From Mycolicibacterium arabiense (GTDB lineage: Bacteria > Actinomycetota > Actinomycetes > Mycobacteriales > Mycobacteriaceae), in contig NZ_AP022593.1 in assembly GCF_010731815.2 (NCBI RefSeq), forward strand, positions 5,952,001-6,016,000: a stretch of 64,000 nt of DNA. Direction: 5' to 3'. Positions 38,239 to 46,519 of this stretch are shown here, one piece after another. The notes under the pieces were generated by a model. The model worked only from the letters and a program-made list of their open reading frames with translations, ran no database searches and was not told the origin of the DNA. A program made the translations under genes and the position numbers. Positions within the stretch are counted from its first letter, which is position 1; each line of letters starts with the position of its first letter.

Positions 38239-38790
38239 ATGCGCAAGTTTTATCGAGTGGCGGTATTGATCGCCATGACGGCGATGGCGGGGTTGAGTTT
38301 CGCCGGGGTGGCGTCGGCTGCGGAGGACTGTGCGCACCGCTTCGGATCGCACCAGCAGGTGCGAGATGGCGGTGGATTGCAGGACTGGTCGGTAACAGAC
38401 CTGAAGGAGAGCGGTGACGTAGCGCCTGGATTCCCGGTGGCCGGGCAGCTGTGGGAGGCGACCGCCACGGTGACGGCGATCTCGGGGACCTCGACACCCG
38501 TGATCCCCAACTTCAACGCAAAAACTGGCGGCAGCAGCTACCCCGTGCTGTGGCAGGTGGCGAGTCCGCAGGGCATCTCAGCTGCCACGTTGGCTCAAGG
38601 TCAAACCTCGACCGGCAAGATCTACTTCGACGTCACCGGCGGGGATCCCAAGGCGGTCACGTACACCGCTGGTGGCGCGAAGCCGCTGATGTGGTGCTGT
38701 AGCGAGGCGATGATGGCGATGCCCACGGACGAGTGCACGTGTTGCGCCGACATGAAGGAACCGTGCCCGTGCTGCGCGGGAATGATGTAA
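38239..38790 (+). CDS. Secreted MPT63-family protein with a Cys/Met-rich C-terminal tail
   Basis: 183 residues from ATG 38239, with GAGGAG 7 bases upstream; the frame is open to 38152 but that would cross the operator. Signal peptide about 1-27 (VLIAMTAMAGLSFAGVASAA). The mature domain is the MPT63 beta-sandwich: LQDWSVTDLKESGDVAPGFP, VAGQLWEATATVTAISG, YPVLWQVASPQGISAATLAQ, STGKIYFDVTGGDP. Canonical MPT63 ends shortly after this. Here a tail of about 30 residues follows, with eight Cys in CC or CxCC clusters and six Met (WCCSEAMMAMP, DECTCCADMKEPCPCCAGMM). This looks like a grafted metallothionein-like metal-binding tail. A perfect stem-loop terminator follows the stop. Confidence 0.85.
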   Translation: MRKFYRVAVLIAMTAMAGLSFAGVASAAEDCAHRFGSHQQVRDGGGLQDWSVTDLKESGDVAPGFPVAGQLWEATATVTAISGTSTPVIPNFNAKTGGSSYPVLWQVASPQGISAATLAQGQTSTGKIYFDVTGGDPKAVTYTAGGAKPLMWCCSEAMMAMPTDECTCCADMKEPCPCCAGMM

Positions 38791-38801
38791 GGAACAAGCA
38801 A

Positions 38802-38836
38802 CCGCCACAGTGGCCATCACGCGACCACTGTGGCGG
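38802..38836 (+). terminator. Stem-loop terminator after the MPT63-like gene
   Basis: CCGCCACAGTGG and CCACTGTGGCGG form a perfect 12-base-pair stem around an 11-base loop, starting 11 bases after the stop codon. There is no U-tract, as is common for mycobacterial terminators. Confidence 0.75.
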
Positions 38837-39233
38837 ACCGCTGGACTTGGTGGGTGGACGCCGGTCGGCGGTATCGGACACCACGAGGGTTCGAGCAACC
38901 GAGGGACGAAGTAGGAAATGTAGGCATAATGTCGAGGGGATTGGTCCAGCATCGGGGTTCCGGGGTCCACGCTGGTGAGGTAGCTGGCAGACCGAGAACG
39001 ACTGCGGTGGTTGAGATCTGCGACGAAGTATCCATGACTGGAGTAACGGTGGTGGCGCTCCCGAGGAGTTGTCGCCCCGAGGGGACCCCTAGCCCGCTAA
39101 ACCCGCCCGATTGTAAGGGTGGCCCGAGTTCGCCGCGGCGCCCCATCGAGTTCAAGGTCGCACGTGTGCCCTCGGCCACCTCGTCCCGCCGATCTCTCCG
39201 CGCCCGGCTCACAGGCAGTGACGGCCGCGCTGG
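38837..39233. other. Region without a recognisable gene
   Basis: Frames on both strands are long but low in protein character. It separates the terminator from the 3' end of a decayed gene on the minus strand. Confidence 0.35.
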
Positions 39234-39820
39234 CTACAGGTCGCCAAAGGCGTAACCGCCGGGGATCTGGGCGGGGGCCGCCCCGTAGACCAGCCCGATC
39301 TCGTCGTGGCCGTGGAAGGTCAGAGCGCCGGGGCTGCCGGTCACCTGGTGGCCGTTGCCGTAGGTGTGCAGCGGGGAACCGGTGGTGGCGGTGCGGTCTC
39401 CGAGCCGCGATGCGGTCAACGTGACATTCCATTCGGAGAAGAACTGGGCGAGGGTGAACGCGCTCTGGGTCGGTGATTCGATATGGATGACGCCGCTGGC
39501 GTTGTGGATTGCAGCGGACTGATCGCGCCGCCACGCTCGTCGATCCCGATGCCGGCGGGAACCGCCACAGCCTTGCCGTTGACGAACACGTCGAGGTGAG
39601 CATGAAAGTGGAGCACCGAGCCCTCCTAGCGCAACAGCGGCAGCCCGGACTGCCCCACGGCAGCGGGGAGGTCGTTCAGTGCGGGCCAGGGCGGTGGGCT
39701 GTCCGTGCCGGTGGCCGAGGTCAATGGTGTCGTGGGAATCCCACCGGCGACGATCGGGTCAGCGGGACGTTCTCTGACGATGACCAGGCCGATGACCGCG
39801 GCGAAGGTGACGACGGCCAT
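39234..39820 (-). pseudogene. Decayed membrane-anchored His-containing protein gene
   Basis: Joined reading: membrane helix (MAVVTFAAVIGLVIVRERPA), Thr/Pro linker, GLPLLR, an in-frame TAG, then EGSVLHFHAHLDVFVNGKAV and PAGIGIDERGGAISPL, then a frameshift near 39513, then IHNASGVIHIESPTQSAFTL, AQFFSEWNVTLTASRL and a HGHDEIGLVYG end at 39236. This is a recognisable conserved actinobacterial exported protein (LHFHAHLD...GIDE...ASGVIHIE...FF.EW) of unknown function, here with at least one nonsense codon and one frameshift. Three His in HFHAH suggest metal binding in the intact family. Confidence 0.65.
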
Positions 39821-39941
39821 GACGCCAGCGGCAGGCAGCCACCGGCTGGGTCTGTTACCCCGGCGACCGATGGGGCATCGGAACGTCGACCCTCCAGAGG
39901 TCTGCGCGTACCCCTTGTGCGCAAGGCTCGAATCCTCGCCT

Positions 39942-40177
39942 TCACGAGACTTCGTGTCGGATCGGGGATTTCGTCGTCACCGCGACATCGATGTCCACCG
40001 GGATGAGCGGCGCCATCTGCTCCGGGCCGAGTTGGGCGGTCCCGGCTCCCGACGCGGGATCACCCGTCGCGGTGGTGGGAGGCGCGTCGCGGTGGTGACC
40101 GCGCATCATCATCCACGTCATCACGCCCATCCCGACCGACAGGCCGGACGGGCCAGCGTCAGCAGCACATCGTGCAT
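39942..40177 (-). pseudogene. Frameshifted small Met/His-rich membrane protein gene
   Basis: ATG 40177 has AGGAGTGGTG directly upstream and opens MHDVLLTLARP. After a frame change near 40145 the sequence reads GLSVGMGVMTWMMMRGHHRD, then a polar tail ending ELGPEQMAPL-like. Small proteins of the form MHDVLL...CPVGMG..MWMMMRGHH are common beside copper genes in actinobacteria. A perfect palindromic operator at 40222-40247 lies 45 bases upstream and would control it and the following decayed gene at 39234. Confidence 0.45.
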
Positions 40178-40221
40178 CACCACTCCTGTGAGTCACCGGC
40201 GGCGTGAACCGGCTAACTCGT

Positions 40222-40247
40222 CTACTATCTCGGTACCGAGATAGTAG
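40222..40247. promoter_or_regulatory. Perfect 26-base palindromic BlaI-like operator, TACTAT class
   Basis: CTACTATCTCGGT followed directly by its exact reverse complement ACCGAGATAGTAG. Lies between the minus-strand gene starting at 40177 and the plus-strand SHOCT gene at 40364. Matches the site at 41010 upstream of blaI copy 3 nearly base for base. Confidence 0.75.
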
Positions 40248-40363
40248 GTCAAGGTGCGCCGCAGCGATGCGTGCAGCCAAGGTGGCTGCACGCGTTGTCA
40301 CTGACGACTTCGGTACCGAGGCACTAGAAAAAATTGCGCATTGCGCAGCGAGGAGGCACCACG

Positions 40364-40741
40364 ATGCTGATGACAGCGGAAATGGGCTGGGGAATGATGT
40401 TTGCCGGGCTGCTGCTGCTGGTCGGGGCACTGGCGCTAGTGGTATTCGGCGCGGCCTGGCTCGCGGATGCGATCGGGCGATCGGACCGCCCAGCACCTTC
40501 AGCATCCGCGCCAACCGCCATCGAGGTGCTGCGACACCGGTACGCCCAGGGGGCGATCGACGATGAGGAGCTGGCTCATCGCTTGGCTAAGCTCGACAAT
40601 GACACGAGTGCCGCGGATTGCGCGGATTCGGTGCGCGTCGCGCCGACATCATCACGACCACAGTGGCTTTCGGCCGGGCGTGCGTACGACAGGAGATCGA
40701 CGGCGATGGATAAGATGATCAGGCGACTGCGCTCGGGCTGA
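40364..40741 (+). CDS. SHOCT-domain membrane protein
   Basis: 125 residues from ATG 40364, with GAGGAGG 7 bases upstream. One membrane helix (GMMFAGLLLLVGALALVVFG), then a linker and a SHOCT motif (IEVLRHRYAQGAIDDEELAH) near residues 50-75. The final 45 residues are polar and run through the start of a second gene at 40706 in the same frame, so the natural stop may have been lost by an indel. SHOCT proteins are small, often oligomerising, and frequent near copper genes in actinobacteria. Likely controlled by the palindrome at 40222. Confidence 0.6.
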   Translation: MLMTAEMGWGMMFAGLLLLVGALALVVFGAAWLADAIGRSDRPAPSASAPTAIEVLRHRYAQGAIDDEELAHRLAKLDNDTSAADCADSVRVAPTSSRPQWLSAGRAYDRRSTAMDKMIRRLRSG

Positions 40742-41031
40742 TCGGCATCGGCGGTGGACTCGTCGGCACCGCCTACGCCCTGCGTGGTGTCGTCGGCGCC
40801 CCGACAGCCGGTCCCATGCCGGGGGTCACCGACACCGCAGGACCGCCGGTCATGGGCGACACGTCGAGCATGGGGACCCAACTTCCAACCACCGCGATGA
40901 CACCGGCGCGCGGGGTCGGCACTTCCGAGCCGTCAGACCTAGGTCTGGGCTGTGGCGGTGACGGCCCTTACGGCTTCCTGCCGGTGCGCCGATTTGGGTG
41001 CGCACTGAGTACTATCTCTGTACCGAGATAG
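40706..41031 (+). pseudogene. Frameshifted small exported/membrane protein gene
   Basis: ATG 40706 with GGAGA upstream reads MDKMIRRL, then a one-base loss near 40730 breaks the frame. The next frame continues ALGLIGIGGGLVGTAYALRG, a hydrophobic segment, and a Thr/Pro/Met tail (TAGPMPGVTDTAGPPVMGDT) to a stop at 41031. The 3' end runs into the operator upstream of blaI copy 3, suggesting the true stop was earlier. Function unknown. Confidence 0.45.
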
Positions 41032-41033
41032 TA
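41010..41033. promoter_or_regulatory. Near-perfect palindromic operator upstream of blaI copy 3
   Basis: TACTATCTCTGTAC then CGAGATAGTA; one mismatch pair breaks the symmetry. It lies about 100 bases upstream of the repressor start and matches the sites at 38167 and 40222. Confidence 0.65.
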
Positions 41034-41129
41034 ATTCGGCACCGCCGGTGTTGGCAGCAGGACCGCCTCCGGGTCGGACCGGACGCGGCGAGAGGATGCG
41101 CGGCACAGTGAACGAAGTAGGTGGTATTG

Positions 41130-41504
41130 GTGCGGGTGTTCGGTGAACTTGAAACCGTGGTGATGGCCCAGCTGTGGGCCAACGACGGACAGGGCACCGT
41201 CCGGGAGGTGGTCGACCAGCTACGCGCTGACCGTGAGATCGCCTACACGACCGTGCTGTCGACCATGGAAAACCTTCACCGTAAGGGCCATCTGCGCCGA
41301 GAACGCGAAGGCAAGGCATTCCGCTACAACACCACGCTCAGCCACGCCGAACACATCGCCGGACTGATGCGCGAGGTCTTGAGCGACGGTGAGAAGCACA
41401 CCACCGCGGTCCTGACGCACTTCGTGGATGAGATGAGCCCCGACGAACTCGCCGGGCTCAAAGACGTGATCCGACGCCGCAGCAGAGGGACCACCAAGCG
41501 ATGA
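41130..41504 (+). CDS. BlaI/MecI/CopY-family repressor, copy 3
   Basis: 124 residues from GTG 41130, chosen by alignment with the other copies and AGGTGG at 6 bases; GTG 41121 is possible. Winged helix with EIAYTTVLSTMENLHRKGHL, differing from copies 1 and 2 in the recognition region (VLSTMENLHRKGHL against VMSTMDNLHxKGWL). This could explain a separate operator class: the TACTATCTCGGT palindromes at 38167, 40222 and 41010 cluster around this gene. Overlaps an M56 gene. Confidence 0.92.
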   Translation: MRVFGELETVVMAQLWANDGQGTVREVVDQLRADREIAYTTVLSTMENLHRKGHLRREREGKAFRYNTTLSHAEHIAGLMREVLSDGEKHTTAVLTHFVDEMSPDELAGLKDVIRRRSRGTTKR

Positions 41505-42466
41505 ACCTGGCCGTGTGCCTGCTCGCGTACGCGGTGTCCCTGACGGTGTTGGGGCCGGCCGTGTTATCACGGGTCACCCGTGCCGGCGCCGCGCCACGAT
41601 GGGGCATCGGCGCTTGGCTGACGGTGATGGGAAGTGTCCTGTTGGCCGCGGTGGCCGCAGTAACGCTGCTCGTCTCCCAGACCGTCGCCTCCTGGGGTCG
41701 GATCGGCCCGATCCTGACCGGGTGCATGGCCGGTCTGGGAATGATCGCGCGCGGCGGGTACGGCCAATTCGTGCAGGTCGCCGTCCTGACTCTGACGGCG
41801 ATGAGCACCCTGGCGGTGATCACGCTCGGCACGCGCGCCGCGCTGGCTCTTCATCGGATGCGTCGGGACAGCCACGACCATGTCCACGCCGTCCGGATCG
41901 CCACCGGGGACTCCACCCCGCGTGGTCCCGGAGGCACGTTCGTGATCGACAGTGACCACCGGGGGGTTTACTGCCTAGCTGGCCGTCCGCACACCATCGT
42001 CGTCACCCGCGCCGCCCTCGACGCCCTCGACGACGCCCAGCTGGGCGCGGTCGTCGCTCACGAACGCGCACATCTGAGGGGTCGTCATCACCTAATCCTC
42101 GCCCTTACACGCTCACTGAGCACGCTCTTACCCAGGCTCCGGCTGTTCACCCAAGGGGCCGGCGACGTCGCCCGGCTTCTGGAGATGCGCGCCGACGACG
42201 TTGCCGCTCGCCACCATAGTCCCGACACCGTCGTGGATGCACTCCTCGCACTCAGCGTTCCGGCCCGCACCACCACAGCCGCAGCACCATCAGCGGCGCT
42301 CAGCGCCGCCGGAATGGCCGTCACGCAACGTGTGGAGCGACTCTTGTTCCCGCCCACCGGGATCAAGGCCCGCATCGATCTCATCACGGCGACCGGTCCC
42401 GTCCTCGTTGGGCCGGTCCTCGCGGTGGCGTTGATGATGACAGAGCCCGGGATGGCGTGTCTCTAA
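41501..42466 (+). CDS. M56 (BlaR1-type) membrane metallopeptidase, copy 3
   Basis: 321 residues, ATG 41501 overlapping the repressor stop (ATGA). Zinc motif VVAHERAHLRGRH and LLEMRADDVAARHHS (Cys of the other copies replaced by Arg). Conserved YCLAGRPHTIVVTRAALDAL. Membrane helices near 5-25, 35-60, 85-110 and at the C-terminus. No sensor domain. Confidence 0.88.
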   Translation: MNLAVCLLAYAVSLTVLGPAVLSRVTRAGAAPRWGIGAWLTVMGSVLLAAVAAVTLLVSQTVASWGRIGPILTGCMAGLGMIARGGYGQFVQVAVLTLTAMSTLAVITLGTRAALALHRMRRDSHDHVHAVRIATGDSTPRGPGGTFVIDSDHRGVYCLAGRPHTIVVTRAALDALDDAQLGAVVAHERAHLRGRHHLILALTRSLSTLLPRLRLFTQGAGDVARLLEMRADDVAARHHSPDTVVDALLALSVPARTTTAAAPSAALSAAGMAVTQRVERLLFPPTGIKARIDLITATGPVLVGPVLAVALMMTEPGMACL

Positions 42467-42876
42467 CGCGTCCCTGTGCTGTGGCGCCACCACCGGCCAA
42501 GGAGGACTGAGACCCTCCTGAGGGTTGGCGACAGCCGCTATGGGTGTCCTCGATGTTTCTGGACCTGTGGACGTCGGGCGATCAATGTCCCTCATCGAGT
42601 GTGTCGACGATGACAATCGCCGCTGCGAGCGTCGGCCCCACTCAGGGCGATCAAAGCCGTCGGTATGAACCATTGCTGAACATCACGGCGACTGCGCACA
42701 AGTGCGGCAGCCACGGCCGGCCACGACGCGGCGACGGACAGGACCGCCAATCCTGTCCCCACCGGGAGCAGTGCGCCATCCACCCGGCGTGTCGGATGCG
42801 GAAATACGCTGTGAAAGGGCAGCCACACCACGATGACCACGTTGCCGCGGAATTCACCACCAATGTTGGGGGCCGG
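42467..42876. other. Region without a confident gene; possible membrane-protein remnant on the minus strand
   Basis: A minus-strand frame (42592-42840) reads VIVVWLPFHSVFPHPTRRVD and a hydrophobic stretch LLPVGTGLAVLSVAASWPAV. It has membrane-protein character but no good start or ribosome binding site and may be the remains of a larger gene. Confidence 0.3.
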
Positions 42877-43476
42877 CTAGATTTCGAAGGCGAGGCCGCT
42901 GACCAGGATGACGATGCCCAGGCCGATCAGGACGATCGGAAACAGGACGTGTTCCCAGCGTTCGAGGACTTCGGCGATCGGCCGGCGGGTGGCGACGAAT
43001 CGGGCGGCGATGACCAGTACCGCGACGAGCACGAGGAAGACGATGCAGTAGGCCACCACGGCCGCCGGTCCCACGCTGAGGAAGACCGGAACGTAGACGC
43101 CGATGTTGTCGCCGCCGTTGGCGAAGGTGACTGCTGCGACGGTCACGACGCCAACGTTCTTGCCCGCGGCCTTGCCGTCGTCGTCGTCGTCGTCGTTGCC
43201 GCGCCAGGCTTGCCATGCCGCCCACACTCCCAACGCCAGGGGTACGAGCCCGAAGTACGGGATGACTTTCGGGGGGAGGAACGCCCCGGCGCCCAGCGTG
43301 ACGAGCACTGCCGCGCCCAGGATTCCGGCGAATCCCAGGTATTGGCCTGCGGTGATACGGGCCGTGGTTCCGCGTTGGCCCGAGCCGCGGGCGAAGAACA
43401 GTGAGAGCACGATGATGTCGTCGATGTTGGTCACGATGAACAGGCCGATCGCGGGCAGCACCGAGGACAAGATCAT
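42877..43476 (-). CDS. cadD: CadD-family cadmium resistance transporter
   Basis: 199 residues. Polytopic membrane protein with the family signature FIVTNIDDIIVLSLFFARG at the start and TFANGGDNIGVYVPVFLSVG in the middle; the two Asp/Asn motifs are the LysE-superfamily repeats. The loop between helices 3 and 4 holds seven consecutive Asp-containing residues (NDDDDDDGK). Exports Cd2+ or related divalent metals. ATG 43476 overlaps the LspA-like stop (ATGA), so it is the last gene of a four-gene operon with CmtR-like, CtpG-like and LspA-like genes. Confidence 0.9.
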   Translation of the reverse strand: MILSSVLPAIGLFIVTNIDDIIVLSLFFARGSGQRGTTARITAGQYLGFAGILGAAVLVTLGAGAFLPPKVIPYFGLVPLALGVWAAWQAWRGNDDDDDDGKAAGKNVGVVTVAAVTFANGGDNIGVYVPVFLSVGPAAVVAYCIVFLVLVAVLVIAARFVATRRPIAEVLERWEHVLFPIVLIGLGIVILVSGLAFEI

Positions 43477-43979
43477 GCGTGTGTCTTCATGTCTGCGGTG
43501 TTGCTTGTTCGCCAGCTAGCCACGACGAGTGCGGCTGCCCCGGTGACGACGAAGACGCCGGCCAGGTTGAAGGTGGGGAACCAGCCGGTGTGCAGGTAGT
43601 CGGTGACCAGCCCATCCGCGGCGCGGTCGATCACGTTGGCCACCGCGCCGCCCAGCATCGCCGCTAGCGCCAGCACCACGGGAAGCGCGGCGGTGCGCGT
43701 CACGCGGACGGCGAACACCGCCAAACCGACCACGATGACGCCGGTGACGCCGAGCAGAGCCGCGGGGGGCAGGGTGTCGCCGAAACTGAATGCCACCCCG
43801 GGATTGAACGCCAGCCGCAAGTTGAGCGGCCCGAGATCTATTGAGCTGCCGTCATTCAGGGTGCGGCCGGCCCAGGTCTTCAATCCCAGGTCCAAGGCGG
43901 CGACGATGACCACGGTGGCGACCAAAGTGATCCGCGCCCGCCTCACCCTGGCCTCTGGGCTGGTGGGGCCGGCGGTCAC
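43473..43979 (-). CDS. Signal peptidase II (LspA)-like protein with a changed catalytic residue
   Basis: 168 residues, four membrane helices. Family motifs: NLRLAFNPGVAFSFGD (LspA box), ANVIDRAADGLVTDYL with the first catalytic Asp, and FNLAGVFVV, where the family has FNxAD. The second catalytic Asp is thus Gly (codon GGC at 43557-43559; GAC would restore it by one base). LspA-like genes are known in metal operons (PbrC in lead resistance). Either the enzyme is inactive or the dyad is met differently. It overlaps both neighbours by ATGA. Confidence 0.85.
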   Translation of the reverse strand: MTAGPTSPEARVRRARITLVATVVIVAALDLGLKTWAGRTLNDGSSIDLGPLNLRLAFNPGVAFSFGDTLPPAALLGVTGVIVVGLAVFAVRVTRTAALPVVLALAAMLGGAVANVIDRAADGLVTDYLHTGWFPTFNLAGVFVVTGAAALVVASWRTSNTADMKTHA

Positions 43980-45943
43980 GACGGTGCGCTCACCGGTGCC
44001 GCGCGGGTGTGGCTGGCTGCCGGATCGAGCGGGGCGGCGGGCAGCGGTCGGGCGCGCCCGGCCCGCACACCGTTGGCGATCACCACGATCTCGGCGAGTT
44101 CATGAATCAGCACCACCGCGGCCAGCCCGAGCACCCCGAACAGCGCCAGCGGGACCAGCGCGATGATCAATCCGAGGGACAGGCCGACGTTTTGCAGCAT
44201 GATCCGCCGCGCCCGGCGCGCATGGCTGAACGCTTGGGGCAGATGGCGCAGGTCTTCGCCCATCAACGCCACGTCGGCGGTTTCGATGGCCACGTCGGTG
44301 CCCATCGCGCCCATCGCGATGCCCACGTCGGCGGTGGCCAGCGCGGGAGCGTCGTTGACGCCATCGCCGACCATCGCGGTGGGGCGTTGGGCGCGGAGCT
44401 GTTCGATCAATCGCGCCTTGGCTTCGGGGCGCAACTCGGCGTGCACGGCGTCGATCCCGACGTCGCGGGCCAGCGCGGCGGCGGTGGCCTGGTTGTCGCC
44501 GGTGAGCATCGCCACGTGATAACCGTCGCGGCGCAACTGCGCGACCACTTCAGCGGCTTCGGGGCGCAGCTCGTCGCGCACTGCGATGGCCCCGATGACC
44601 TGGCCGTCGTCTTCGACGAGGACCGCGGTGGCGCCTGCCTGCTGCATCCGTGCGACGTCACCGGCAAGTGGGCCCGGGTCGAGCCAGCCGGGGCGGCCCA
44701 GACGAAGCGTGTGCCCCTCGCGACGCCCGGTGAGCCCGGCGCCGGTGACGGCCTCGACGTCGGAGGCGGGTGTGACGTCATCGACTGCGGCGAGTATCGC
44801 CGCGGCCAGCGGGTGCTCGCTGCGCGCTTCCAGTGCCGCTGCCAGATCCAGAACCTGCTCGCGAGTCGCGCCGTTGATGGTGGCCACGTCGATGACGGCG
44901 GGCCGGTTCGCGGTTAGCGTGCCGGTCTTGTCCAAGGCGACGCCGCGGATCTTGCCCAGCCCTTCCAGTGCGGCGCCGCCCTTGACCAGCGCGCCGAGCT
45001 TGCTGGCGGCGCCGATGGCGGCCACCACGGTGACCGGCACCGAGATCGCCAGCGCGCACGGTGAGGCGGCGACCAGCACCACCAGGGCGCGTTCGATCCA
45101 GGTGGCCGAGTCGCCGAGCAGGCTGCCGATCACCGCGATCAGTCCGGCGACGATCATGATCCCGGGCACCAGGGGTTTGGCGATGCGGTCGGCCAAGCGT
45201 TGAGACGCGCCCTTGCGGGACTGTTCTGCCTCTACGATGCGCACGATACGGGCCAGGGAGTTGTCCTCAGCGGTGGTGCTGACCTCCACCTCCAGTGCTC
45301 CGGTGCCGTTGATCGACCCGGCGAACACCTCATCACCGGGCCCGGCTTCTACGGGAACCGACTCGCCGGTGATGGCCGAGACGTCGAGTGCGGTGCGGCC
45401 CAACCGGATGATGCCGTCGGTGGCGACACGCTCGCCGGGTTTGACCATCATCCGGTCGCTGATCCTCAGATCCGCTGTCGGGACGGTTTTCTCGGCGCCG
45501 TCACGCAGCACGGTGGCCTCGTTGGGCACCAGCGACAACAGGGCGCGCAGCCCGCGGCGAGTACGGGCGAGCGAGTATTCCTCCAGTCCCTCGCTGATGG
45601 AGAACAGGAACGCCAGCATCGCGGCCTCACCCACCTCGCCGAGAACTACCGCGCCGACGGCGGCGATGGTCATCAGCGTGCCGACCCCGATCTTGCCTTT
45701 CGCCAACCGCTTCACGGTGGACGGGACGAAGGTGTAGGCGCCGGCCAGCAGCGCCGCCGCTTCCAGCGCGAGGACGACCGGCTCGGCGGCGTCGAGGAAC
45801 CCCGCGATCACCGCTGCCGCCAGGAGCACTCCCGAGAGGGCGGCGAACCGCAGTTCCTTGATCTGCCGGAGCCGTTCGGGCTCACCGTCGACTTCGTCGG
45901 CGGCGCGGGGCTCGTCGTCGCCGCAACCGCATGCGTCGCTCAT
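43976..45943 (-). CDS. CtpG-like P1B-type heavy-metal ATPase (Cd/Zn/Pb type)
   Basis: 655 residues from ATG 45943 with GGAGG 8 bases upstream, overlapping the ArsR-type stop (ATGA). N-terminus MSDACGCGDDEP with a CxC but no HMA domain. Motifs: SPCALAISVP in helix 6, DKTGTLTANRP, TGESVP, GDGVNDAPALA, and ending IHELAEIVVIANGVRAGR. The set matches mycobacterial CtpG, which is controlled by CmtR in M. tuberculosis. Exports Cd2+/Zn2+ and perhaps Pb2+. Downstream are LspA-like and CadD genes, all overlapping, so one transcript makes a two-pump cadmium/lead resistance system. Confidence 0.92.
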   Translation of the reverse strand: MSDACGCGDDEPRAADEVDGEPERLRQIKELRFAALSGVLLAAAVIAGFLDAAEPVVLALEAAALLAGAYTFVPSTVKRLAKGKIGVGTLMTIAAVGAVVLGEVGEAAMLAFLFSISEGLEEYSLARTRRGLRALLSLVPNEATVLRDGAEKTVPTADLRISDRMMVKPGERVATDGIIRLGRTALDVSAITGESVPVEAGPGDEVFAGSINGTGALEVEVSTTAEDNSLARIVRIVEAEQSRKGASQRLADRIAKPLVPGIMIVAGLIAVIGSLLGDSATWIERALVVLVAASPCALAISVPVTVVAAIGAASKLGALVKGGAALEGLGKIRGVALDKTGTLTANRPAVIDVATINGATREQVLDLAAALEARSEHPLAAAILAAVDDVTPASDVEAVTGAGLTGRREGHTLRLGRPGWLDPGPLAGDVARMQQAGATAVLVEDDGQVIGAIAVRDELRPEAAEVVAQLRRDGYHVAMLTGDNQATAAALARDVGIDAVHAELRPEAKARLIEQLRAQRPTAMVGDGVNDAPALATADVGIAMGAMGTDVAIETADVALMGEDLRHLPQAFSHARRARRIMLQNVGLSLGLIIALVPLALFGVLGLAAVVLIHELAEIVVIANGVRAGRARPLPAAPLDPAASHTRAAPVSAPS

Positions 45944-46353
45944 CGCCGAGCCTCCTGCGTACCCGTCGACGCGTCGATGCCCGAGTTGGTTCCGTAGGTA
46001 GGGCACAGCGCGACCGCGTTGCCGGTGGCGGCCAACAGCGTCTCGGCCGAGGCCAGCAGGTCCATCAGTTCAGGGCGAGTCAGCGAATAGAACACCTGCC
46101 GGCCCTCGGGGCGCCCGGTAACCAGCCCGCAGTCCCGCAGGCACGCCACGTGCGCCGACACCGTGGACTGCGCCAACCCCAGCTCCCCGATCAGATCGAC
46201 CACGCGGGCCTCCCCGTCAGCCAGGCGGCGCACGATCGCCAACCGCGCCGAATCGGAAAGACTGTGAAACAGCGCCACCGCAGCATCCAGATTCGATGAC
46301 GCTCCCCCTCTCGGGGGAACAGCCGCACACCTATCAGACTTCTTCATCGCCAT
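45940..46353 (-). CDS. ArsR/SmtB-family metal sensor, CmtR-like
   Basis: 137 residues. Winged-helix repressor with LFHSLSDSARLAIVRRLADG and recognition helix STVSAHVACLRDCGLVTGRP. The CxxxC in that helix (ACLRDC) and a Cys near the C-terminus (VALCPTYG) match the three-Cys Cd/Pb site of CmtR (Cys57, Cys61, Cys102). Start MAMKKSDRC at 46353. First gene of the CtpG-LspA-CadD operon, presumably repressing it until Cd or Pb binds. Confidence 0.9.
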   Translation of the reverse strand: MAMKKSDRCAAVPPRGGASSNLDAAVALFHSLSDSARLAIVRRLADGEARVVDLIGELGLAQSTVSAHVACLRDCGLVTGRPEGRQVFYSLTRPELMDLLASAETLLAATGNAVALCPTYGTNSGIDASTGTQEARR

Positions 46354-46519
46354 TCGACGATGATAGACGGTTCATGGCGATACTTCGAGCCTGCGGCAGG
46401 CCGCAGGCTGGACATGCGCCCGTTCGGAGCAACGCGGCGTCACTGGACATCCGCCCTAGCCGCGGGAGGGGCCGTCGATGCTTCGTGCGTTGGCGACGCT
46501 CGCCATTTCGTCTACTCAT

